DNA of 64,000 nucleotides from Fibrobacter sp. UWH6 (lineage in GTDB: Bacteria > Fibrobacterota > Fibrobacteria > Fibrobacterales > Fibrobacteraceae): assembly GCF_900142465.1 (NCBI RefSeq), contig NZ_FRAX01000001.1, forward strand, positions 248,001 through 312,000, written 5' to 3'. How positions within the stretch are numbered: the stretch's first letter is position 1; each line of letters starts with the position of its first letter. The notes beneath the pieces were generated by a model, which saw nothing but the letters and a program-made list of their open reading frames with translations, searched no databases and was not told where the DNA came from. Below are positions 26,032 through 32,160 of this stretch, in pieces. The translations under genes were made by a program, and so were the position numbers.

Positions 26032-26838
26032 TTACCTTGTTTGGGCAGTAAGATGTTGTAAGGCTTGGTTTAATTTATTACTTAAGGGACTGCCTTGAGC
26101 CTTGATTTTTTTGAAATTGGGGTGTTCTTTTTCGAAAATCAAGTTGCTTTCTTGCCTATTTTGTCTATCCTGAATGAGAATAACCTGTTCTGGAATAGCT
26201 ATTTCGTTCAAGTCGGGCATGTCGACTTTTGTCCGTATCAAAAATTTGGGATAAAGAAGTCTGTATTTTTCGTTGATCTTGTCGGCAATGCTGCTGATGG
26301 GGTCAATTAAAAATAAACTGCTTTTTTTTGTGTATTTAAGTTGTTCTGCGGCTAAAATAGCTCCGATTCCCCTTCCGGCGACTATTTCAGGCGCCCTGCC
26401 GGTAATTTGGCTTGCGCAAGCGGTGATTTGCCTGGCGTCATCTAGAAAATTCTCTGAGGAGGGGGTTCCCTTGTTGTTTCCGCTGCCTCTATAATTGAAT
26501 GTGACTAGCGTGCTTTGTGCATTTTCTCCCGCTTCGGCGAGAAATTGGGCCCCATCTTCATCTGTGTCGGGGAAATAGAGCAGAATGGACTTGTTATCCG
26601 AACCGAGCTGCCAACCGCTTAAAATGTTGCCGTCTTCCAGCGTGCAGGAAATCTGTTTTGCCTTGCCCTGAATCGCTGCGTTGGCTTCTTTGTGGGTAAT
26701 TGCCCGCGGAAATGCGATTTGGCGTTCTGTAAGTGCAAGGTAGAATACCATGCTGCAGTAAATGAGGGCGAGAGCACCTAAAAGTCGTAATATTCTAAGG
26801 AAAAAGCCCTTTATAGATGATGGATTGAACGAATTCAT
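26032..26838 (-). CDS. Membrane-anchored alpha/beta-hydrolase homologue lacking the nucleophile
   Basis: 268 aa. One N-terminal membrane segment (about 15-36) is followed by an alpha/beta-hydrolase-like domain: KSILLYFPDTDEDGAQF, TLVTFNYRGSGNNKGTPSSE, FLDDARQITA. The elbow reads VAGRGIGAILAA, with Gly157 where Ser is expected. The final catalytic His is also not evident (KIKAQGSPLSNK). The order of blocks matches membrane-anchored BEM46/YtfL-like hydrolases. Probably a non-catalytic homologue. TATCTTTG on the complement (26844-26851) ends 5 nt before the ATG, suggesting a leaderless mRNA. Confidence 0.7.
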   Translation of the reverse strand: MNSFNPSSIKGFFLRILRLLGALALIYCSMVFYLALTERQIAFPRAITHKEANAAIQGKAKQISCTLEDGNILSGWQLGSDNKSILLYFPDTDEDGAQFLAEAGENAQSTLVTFNYRGSGNNKGTPSSENFLDDARQITACASQITGRAPEIVAGRGIGAILAAEQLKYTKKSSLFLIDPISSIADKINEKYRLLYPKFLIRTKVDMPDLNEIAIPEQVILIQDRQNRQESNLIFEKEHPNFKKIKAQGSPLSNKLNQALQHLTAQTR

Positions 26839-26944
26839 GTATACAAAGATAGAAAAATAAGGATGAAATAATAAAAGTAACTTATAAAGTTCTGTATACG
26901 GACGTGGACTGTTCCCGTATGGAATCTTACAAGGAAAATTATAA

Positions 26945-27000
26945 AGAAAAAAGGACTTCCGCTTGGAGTGAAGCGGAAGTCCGAGGGATGGGATTGGGTG
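26945..27000 (-). ncRNA. Candidate small RNA of about 55 nt
   Basis: On the minus strand a promoter-like TATATTTA (27006-27013) is followed by GGGAACACCCAATCCCATCC and then a perfect 12-bp hairpin (26953-26964 with 26971-26982), and six T, C, TTT. Element plus terminator predict a short untranslated transcript beginning near 27000. There is no reading frame of meaning. Its 5' end overlaps one GGTGTTCCC repeat. No RNA family is recognised. Confidence 0.4.
26946..26982 (-). terminator. Strong minus-strand terminator upstream of the hydrolase-like gene
   Basis: Stem GGACTTCCGCTT / AAGCGGAAGTCC (26953-26964 / 26971-26982), 12 bp perfect with a 6-nt loop, followed on the minus strand by TTTTTTCTTT. 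No annotated minus-strand gene lies upstream of it, which is why a small RNA is proposed. Confidence 0.8.
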
Positions 27001-27155
27001 TTCCCTAAATATAGGCTAATTTTTTTAAGGTGGGTATAGGAAAAATGCATGGTGTTCACGAAAGTGTTCTCTAGGTGTTCTCTAGGCTGATACTAGTAGT
27101 AAAGCGGCTTTTTTTACATCGTCAAGGGGGTGCTTTTTACAAAGAAGGTGTTCCC
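26997..27155 (+). repeat. Array of five GGTGTTC-type repeats upstream of TIGR02147 gene
   Basis: Copies: GGTGTTCCC at 26997-27005, GGTGTTCAC at 27051-27059, AGTGTTCTC at 27063-27071, GGTGTTCTC at 27074-27082 and GGTGTTCCC at 27147-27155, all in one orientation. Copies three and four form a perfect 11-nt tandem (GTGTTCTCTAG twice). The first copy abuts the minus-strand promoter element and the last lies 18 nt before the TATATTTC of the regulator gene. This arrangement looks like iterated operator sites. Confidence 0.6.
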
Positions 27156-27187
27156 AAAAATGTCCGAAAAAATTATATTTCCTGCTG

Positions 27188-28042
27188 ATGAACGTTTATG
27201 CATATTACAATTACAGGAAGTACCTGCAGGACTATTATGACTACCGGAAGTCTGTCCAGCGGTATTTTTCCTATAGGTCTTTTGCCAAGAAGGCGGGGTA
27301 TTCGTCTTCTGGATTCTATCTAGACCTGATTCGTGGCCGTAAGTCTCTTACGCCCCAGATGCTGCCGAAGTTTATTGCGGCGCTGGGACTGAACGAGAAG
27401 GAAGGCCGCTATTTTACCTTGATGGTTGATTTTACTCATGCTACTACTCCGGCATCCAAGCAGGCTATCTTCGAGCAGATGTCTGCTCTGTTGCCCAGTG
27501 CCATCAAGTCTTTGACCAAGAACCAGCAGGAATACTACAGCAAGTGGTATTATGTGGCTGTTCGCGAAGCCCTTTCCGTGCTGAATATTGGCGAGAAGAA
27601 TATTCAGGAACTGGCGCTGTTCCTGAACCCGAAGATCACGCTCCCGCAGGCAAAACAGGCTATTCAGCTCCTGTTGAACCTGCAGTTGATCGAATTGGAT
27701 ATTACCGGTTGCTATCGTTCTGTGAACAAGGCCATCTTCAGTGGGTCCGAAATCGCTCCGCTGTTCGTTCATCAGTTCCAGAAACAGATGATTGATTTGG
27801 GTAAAGATGCCCTGGATCACTACAGCACCGAACGTAGAAATGTATCTTGCATGACAATGAGCGTGTCTGCCGAAGGTCTGGAACGTATTATCAGCAAGAT
27901 TGACTTGTTCCGCAAGGAAGTTGTCGACATTGTCCGTTCCGACGAAGGCGAGACTATGATTGCCCAGATGAATATTCAGTTCTTTCCGCTGAGTAAGGAA
28001 AAGGTTGCCTTGCCTCCGGAACCTGATGAGGAGGATGCATGA
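27188..28042 (+). CDS. TIGR02147-family regulator
   Basis: 284 aa. The N-terminus YAYYNYRKYLQDYYDYRK and YFSYRSFAKKAGYSSSGFYLDLIRGRKSL fits the TIGR02147 family, whose first 70 residues resemble a helix-turn-helix DNA-binding domain. The rest is helical (KEGRYFTLMVDFTHA; ISKIDLFRKEVVDIVRSDEGE). The family is found mainly in Fibrobacter, in many copies next to lipoprotein genes, and is thought to be regulatory. It overlaps the downstream lipoprotein gene by 4 nt (ATGA). TATATTTC (27174-27181) ends 6 nt before the ATG. Likely acts on the GGTGTTC array (inference). Confidence 0.9.
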   Translation: MNVYAYYNYRKYLQDYYDYRKSVQRYFSYRSFAKKAGYSSSGFYLDLIRGRKSLTPQMLPKFIAALGLNEKEGRYFTLMVDFTHATTPASKQAIFEQMSALLPSAIKSLTKNQQEYYSKWYYVAVREALSVLNIGEKNIQELALFLNPKITLPQAKQAIQLLLNLQLIELDITGCYRSVNKAIFSGSEIAPLFVHQFQKQMIDLGKDALDHYSTERRNVSCMTMSVSAEGLERIISKIDLFRKEVVDIVRSDEGETMIAQMNIQFFPLSKEKVALPPEPDEEDA

Positions 28043-29478
28043 GGACTCGCTTTTTGAATTGTTTGATGCTGGTGGCGTTTTGCGTCGCCGGGCTCGCTTT
28101 CGTGAGTGCCTGTTCCAGTGACTCCAGTACTGCAGGAACTGTGACTGATACGGGCAATACCATTGCTACAACTGAAGCTGAAGTGGCCGGCGTGGTCCAT
28201 CGTGCCGATGGCTCTGTTGCCGTGAACGCTACTGTCAGGATGGCCAGGTTGGCAAGCTCTGAGGCAGATTCTTATGAAATCCCCGAGTCTAGGGATACTG
28301 TGACGGACTCTGCAGGTCGGTTCGCCTTTGCCGTTGCAATGGCTGACACCTTCCAGTTGGCTGTTTTTGATTCCTTGGCATCTGAAATTTTCTACCTGCC
28401 GTATACGACTTCGAAGTCTGACGATTACGATTCCATCAGGCTAGAAAAGGCCGCCTTGTTTAACGGCGTTCTCCTTTATGAAGAAGCCGATTCTGCAGTG
28501 AAGGTTGGCTCCCACTTTATTGTTAGCCTGACAGGAACGCCCTTCTTCCAGAGCGTATTTGCTGGCGATTCGTTCAGCTTGATGATTCCCGCTGGTACTG
28601 GCTGGATGTCGTTCTTCCCCTGGGACCCGGAGATTGTTGCCAAGCTGCAGGATTCCGGTGTCGCGGACAGCCTGATTTATCGCCGCTGGGAACTGAAGGA
28701 CTCTGTTGCTGCCGGAGATACCGTTACACAGGGACCGTTCATCTGGAGCATTAAGTCTGACGTGGATTCCCTGATCAAGGAAGAGGAAGAAGTCGCTAAG
28801 GTCGTATCCCGTATTAGCGGTACCGTTATTTGCAAGAGCGGCAAGCCTTGTGACAGTGTGGAAGTCATGCTGATTACGGATCTGTACGGCTTTGACTTTG
28901 TCGAAGGTGATTCTGTTGAATTTGTTGTAAATGCGAAGACGGATAGCCTTGGCCGCTGGTGGTTGCCTGTTCCGGAATCCGTTCCCGAAGATTCCTTCAG
29001 AGTTGAATATCGATTGATGATGGATGGCTTCCCGGTCCAGGTTGGCGTGTCCCGCTATGTGATGGCTGGTGAAGTCAAGAATCTGAAGGACACGCTGGAT
29101 GTCGGTGTAGACACGTTGAGCAAGCCGTCGGGACTGTCTTATGGTGTTGCCCTGGTTGTTGACCGCGAAGATACGACCCAGTCTAGTGACTGCATGCTGA
29201 ATAGCGTTGTTGTGGGTATTAAGGGTACATCCCATTTTGTTCGCGACGTCACTTGCTACGATGAGGCTTCTCTAGTGGATCTGCCTATGGGCGTACAGGA
29301 TGTGATTCTCTATTCCGGCGACCCCAAGGTCGTGGCAAAATTGCGTGAGATGGAGGTCCCCATGATGTACTATGTGACCCAGAATGCGGTGTCTTTGCCC
29401 GAGGGAAGTGTCCAACAGGTACAGTGGATGACCTATAGTCCAATCAATCTCAGCATTTTTTCTGAAAAAAATGAATAA
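28039..29478 (+). CDS. Large lipoprotein with repeated carboxypeptidase-regulatory-like domains
   Basis: 479 aa. The signal peptide ends in a lipobox, VSACSSD (Cys about residue 25). A Thr/Ala linker is followed by a beta-sandwich domain, AEVAGVVHRADGSVAVNATVRM, which is a carboxypeptidase-regulatory-like pattern, and a second such unit starts at about 258 (SRISGTVICKSGKPCDSVEV). Translationally coupled to the TIGR02147 gene, the standard partner arrangement in Fibrobacter. Surface or periplasmic; ligand unknown. A hairpin (29488-29515) follows 9 nt after the stop. Confidence 0.85.
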   Translation: MRTRFLNCLMLVAFCVAGLAFVSACSSDSSTAGTVTDTGNTIATTEAEVAGVVHRADGSVAVNATVRMARLASSEADSYEIPESRDTVTDSAGRFAFAVAMADTFQLAVFDSLASEIFYLPYTTSKSDDYDSIRLEKAALFNGVLLYEEADSAVKVGSHFIVSLTGTPFFQSVFAGDSFSLMIPAGTGWMSFFPWDPEIVAKLQDSGVADSLIYRRWELKDSVAAGDTVTQGPFIWSIKSDVDSLIKEEEEVAKVVSRISGTVICKSGKPCDSVEVMLITDLYGFDFVEGDSVEFVVNAKTDSLGRWWLPVPESVPEDSFRVEYRLMMDGFPVQVGVSRYVMAGEVKNLKDTLDVGVDTLSKPSGLSYGVALVVDREDTTQSSDCMLNSVVVGIKGTSHFVRDVTCYDEASLVDLPMGVQDVILYSGDPKVVAKLREMEVPMMYYVTQNAVSLPEGSVQQVQWMTYSPINLSIFSEKNE

Positions 29479-29484
29479 AACCCC

Positions 29485-29515
29485 TTGCCAAGGTTAATTT
29501 TATTAGTTAACTTTG
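29485..29515 (+). promoter_or_regulatory. tRNA-Gln promoter, Bacteroidota type
   Basis: CTTG (29484-29487), a 20-nt spacer, then TAACTTTG (29508-29515), which matches TAnnTTTG exactly. The mature tRNA starts 13 nt after the element, leaving a start site near 29521. The same bases also form a 10-bp inverted repeat (CCAAGGTTAA / TTAACTTTGG, 29488-29497 / 29506-29515) that may aid termination of the lipoprotein transcript. Confidence 0.6.
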
Positions 29516-29527
29516 GCTCACCGACGA

Positions 29528-29598
29528 TGAGTTATGGTGTAACGGTAGCACAACAGATTCTGACTCTGTTTGTCTAGGTTCGAATCCTGGTAACTCAA
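29528..29598 (+). tRNA. tRNA-Gln (anticodon CTG)
   Basis: Cloverleaf by eye: acceptor TGAGTTA with TAACTCA (7 bp); short D arm GTG / CAC around TAACGGTAG; anticodon stem ACAGA / TCTGT with loop TTCTGAC, anticodon CTG reading CAG; T arm CTAGG-TTCGAAT-CCTGG with one G-U pair. The 3' CCA is not encoded. The U1-A72 pair is a Gln identity feature. Confidence 0.93.
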
Positions 29599-29608
29599 CG
29601 AAAAAAAG

Positions 29609-29638
29609 AGAGATTCCCTTTGGGAGTCTCTTTTTTTA
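29609..29638 (+). terminator. tRNA-Gln terminator
   Basis: Stem AGAGATTCCC / GGGAGTCTCT (29609-29618 / 29622-29631), 10 bp with one G-U pair and a TTT loop, followed by a T tract. Confidence 0.9.
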
Positions 29639-29681
29639 TTTCCAAAAAGTTTGCGTTGTCCTTTTGAGGCTTCGTCTATAT

Positions 29682-30209
29682 TTAAAGGGTGTAGGTAAAG
29701 CCTACGCCCCACAGTACATTTGGGGCGTCGTGATCCTTGAACTGGTAAAACGGCACGCTGATTTGTGTATATAGACCGTACATGTGGACCCACATTTCCA
29801 TGGAAATGTCCAGTTCTTCCTTGTAGTTGAACGGGTACGCGTACTTTTTCTTGTTGGCGTTGTTTATGGCCTGGTGCATCTTGTTGGGGGCTTCGGCGTA
29901 TTCGTAGCCTGCGCCAATGCCGACATCGAATTTGAAGGGGAGTTCGCTAAAACAAGTCCAGAGGAGGCTTCCCCTGATGCTGGCCCAAAAATCATTTTCG
30001 CCGTAATGCATGCCCATGCCCTGCACTCTAAAGGCAAGGCTTCTGAAGTCAAGGCCTGCGACCAGTACCAATGGAGCCTGGTTCCGTGTGCCGATCCCAA
30101 CTTCGATTTTTATATCGGAGGGCTGTTTGGGTGCTTCGGCAGCGCCTGAATGAACCGCCCCCAAAAGGGTTAATCCGAAAGGTATTATCATTTTGGGGAG
30201 GAGATTCAT
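29682..30209 (-). CDS. Small outer-membrane beta-barrel-like protein
   Basis: 175 aa from the ATG at 30209, which begins a signal peptide (MNLLPKMIIPFGLTLLGA, cleavage near SGAAEA). A GTG 12 codons upstream is less likely. The mature part alternates hydrophobic residues (IKIEVGIGTRNQAPLVLVAG, LPFKFDVGIGAGYEY, HMYGLYTQISVPFYQF) and ends VLWGVGFTYTL, as expected of an 8-stranded barrel. No family is recognised. TATAATTG on the complement (30215-30222) ends 5 nt before the ATG, another possible leaderless start. It is convergent with the tRNA gene. Confidence 0.7.
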   Translation of the reverse strand: MNLLPKMIIPFGLTLLGAVHSGAAEAPKQPSDIKIEVGIGTRNQAPLVLVAGLDFRSLAFRVQGMGMHYGENDFWASIRGSLLWTCFSELPFKFDVGIGAGYEYAEAPNKMHQAINNANKKKYAYPFNYKEELDISMEMWVHMYGLYTQISVPFYQFKDHDAPNVLWGVGFTYTL

Positions 30210-30356
30210 ACTGACAATTATAGTAAACCTCGTGATTATTTGCACAAATGAGGGCGTTGATATAAAAAAATGGGGTTTATAATAAAAATAAAAGTTCTAT
30301 CTTTTCGTTAACTTAACCGCCGCGGCGTATGCCAGGCTCAAAAAAAAGGAAAACAT

Positions 30357-31253
30357 ATGAAGTTGAAGAATTTCTTTATGTCTTGCGTTGCAGCATGTGC
30401 TTTGGCTGCTCCTGCTATGGCAGAAGGTGGCATGTTCGAAGGCGCTCTGCCCGAAAACTGGACTGCTGATGTTGTTGCCGGTGTCAAGTATAACTATTAC
30501 AACTTCCACAACTGGCAGCAGGATGGTACTTCCAACTACACTTGGTTGGTGACCTTTGATGCAGACGTGCAGGGTAAGTGGAAGGTTGCCAACTGGCGTA
30601 ACCTGGTGGATATCGATCTCGGACAGACTTGGACCGATGGCCAGGGCCGTCGTAAGTCCTCTGACCGTCTTTTCTGGGAATCCATGCTTGACTTCAACAT
30701 GACCGAAGTGCTGAAGCCCTACGTCGGAAACCGTTTTGAAACTCAGATGATTGCCGGCTACACCTATAGCGAAGATGAAGATGGTAACGAAGTCAAGAAG
30801 GCTGTCTCCAGCTTTATGGACCCTGCTTACGAAACTCAGGTTGCCGGTCTTGCCTATATCCCCAATGATATGTTTAGCCAGCGTCTCGGTTTTGCAAACC
30901 GCATGACCATTTCTAACGGCTACGGCTACGCTGATGAACACGGTGCCGAAAAGATTGCTCGTGGCGAACGCGACCATCTTAAGACCGTGAAGGATGAACC
31001 GGGTCTGGAATCCGTTACTGAATTCAAGTACGGCTTTTCTGATGTGGTTAGCTTCAAGAGCCGTCTGTGGGCATTCACCAACTTTGAAGGTGTCAACGCA
31101 ATTGACGGTCGTTGGGAAAACTTGCTGACTGTTCTGATTGCCCCGCTGATCGAACTGCAGGTTGGCTTCGATATGGCTTACGACCTGGATCAGGATGAAG
31201 ATGCTCAGGTTAAGAACATGGTGCTCTTCGGTCTGACCTGGCGCTGGTTCTAA
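30357..31253 (+). CDS. DUF3078-family outer-membrane beta-barrel protein
   Basis: 298 aa. The signal peptide is about 1-22 (ends PAMAEGG). The DUF3078 pattern is clear: YNYYNFHNWQQDGTSNYTWL, WRNLVDIDLGQTWTDG, RRKSSDRLFWES and LKPYVGNRFETQ. The protein ends with FGLTWRWF, a terminal aromatic typical of outer-membrane barrels. Related proteins occur across Bacteroidota with unknown role. GGAAAA lies before the ATG and TATCTTTT is at 30298-30305. Monocistronic, with a strong terminator after it. Confidence 0.9.
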   Translation: MKLKNFFMSCVAACALAAPAMAEGGMFEGALPENWTADVVAGVKYNYYNFHNWQQDGTSNYTWLVTFDADVQGKWKVANWRNLVDIDLGQTWTDGQGRRKSSDRLFWESMLDFNMTEVLKPYVGNRFETQMIAGYTYSEDEDGNEVKKAVSSFMDPAYETQVAGLAYIPNDMFSQRLGFANRMTISNGYGYADEHGAEKIARGERDHLKTVKDEPGLESVTEFKYGFSDVVSFKSRLWAFTNFEGVNAIDGRWENLLTVLIAPLIELQVGFDMAYDLDQDEDAQVKNMVLFGLTWRWF

Positions 31254-31272
31254 TATTTAGAGAATCCGATAG

Positions 31273-31314
31273 ATATAAGAAGAAGGCTCGCTTCGGCGAG
31301 CCTTCTTCTTATAT
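31273..31314 (+). terminator. 19-bp terminator hairpin with TTCG loop
   Basis: Perfect stem 31273-31291 / 31296-31314 around TTCG. The 3' part ends CTTCTTCTTATAT rather than with a pure T tract. It separates DUF3078 from the convergent TPR-like gene. Confidence 0.8.
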
Positions 31315-31326
31315 GGTGCAAATTTT

Positions 31327-31944
31327 TTACGGTTCGTAATTTAATAATTCCTGAATCCAGGCGTCCTTAGCCTTGCGGATCTTTTCTAGGGAGGCGTCAT
31401 CTGCGGCGCTGTTGTCTCTCAATTCGGCTAATTCAGTGTACTGCCTTGCCAGGAGTTCCGCCTTAGGGTAGTGGGGGATGAGGCTTGATAGGCGTTCCTG
31501 GATTGCCTTGTCGGAATAGAGCCGGTTGATTCCTTCTAGCCAAAGGCAGATGTGTGCTTCCTTGTTGCCGTTCTGCCGTTCTTGGTCGGCTTCGCTGAAT
31601 TCCGGGGGCGTTATCTGGTCTAGCCAGTCCGCTTCTTGCTCGAACAGTTGGTTGTCTTCTTCCAGGGCGTTTGCCTTATTTCGTAATTCCAGCTGCTTTT
31701 TTAGGAAGGGACGGTAAGACTCCACATCTTGGTCTAGACCGTTTTTTTTCAGAAAATTCCCAAGATTACGCAGATTTGATTCTGACGGATTGTTCAGGAG
31801 GCATTCCTTTAGCACGGCTAGCTGATCTTTAGAAGGCAACTTTTTGAAATTTTCGTTATGTGCGTTAGCTGCCTTGACGCGAAGCCAAAAAATTCTCAAT
31901 AGAATTAGTGCGGTTATGATGGGTAAAATAATGGTAAATGACAT
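31327..31944 (-). CDS. Membrane-anchored helical, TPR-like protein
   Basis: 205 aa from the ATG at 31944 (MSFTIILPIITALILLRIFW), where a membrane anchor begins. The frame continues upstream another 44 codons, but that extension is basic and composition-poor and I leave it out. After the anchor come helical pairs (KDQLAVLKECLLNNPSESNL, NLGNFLKKNGLDQDVESY) reminiscent of TPR units, then an acidic middle (about 120-150). No family is recognised. Single gene, convergent with DUF3078, divergent from the fibro-slime gene. Confidence 0.65.
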   Translation of the reverse strand: MSFTIILPIITALILLRIFWLRVKAANAHNENFKKLPSKDQLAVLKECLLNNPSESNLRNLGNFLKKNGLDQDVESYRPFLKKQLELRNKANALEEDNQLFEQEADWLDQITPPEFSEADQERQNGNKEAHICLWLEGINRLYSDKAIQERLSSLIPHYPKAELLARQYTELAELRDNSAADDASLEKIRKAKDAWIQELLNYEP

Positions 31945-32160
31945 AATGGGTGCTATTTTAGAAAAATGAAGGGGGAAAATGCCTTTTTTGAAACGAAAGT
32001 TCCTGCTGTGGGCGAAAAAAGGTGTGTTTTTATGGCTTTGAACGTTCCTTATTGCTTTTTTACAGATATTTTTCAATTTTCGTTTTTAATATATAGTCTA
32101 AAATGGTGTATATTTAGCGTTGAATATTCATAACCTGTGCACAGGTGGAGATTGGACTAT
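31945..32160. promoter_or_regulatory. Divergent upstream region of the TPR-like and fibro-slime genes
   Basis: 216 nt, AT-rich. TATATTTA at 32109-32116 is the probable -7 element for the fibro-slime gene, with TTTTT about 21 nt upstream. The leader has GGTGGAG at 32144-32150, 10 nt before its ATG. Nothing firm is seen for the minus strand. Confidence 0.45.

Noticed and set aside
29677-29684. Plus-strand promoter TATATTTA
   Set aside because: It overlaps the stop codon of the minus-strand barrel gene and no plus-strand gene follows; taken as a chance match and a warning for the motif.
31945-32076. 44-codon N-terminal extension of the TPR-like protein
   Set aside because: The extension is basic and composition-poor and would hide the membrane anchor; the ATG at 31944 fits better.
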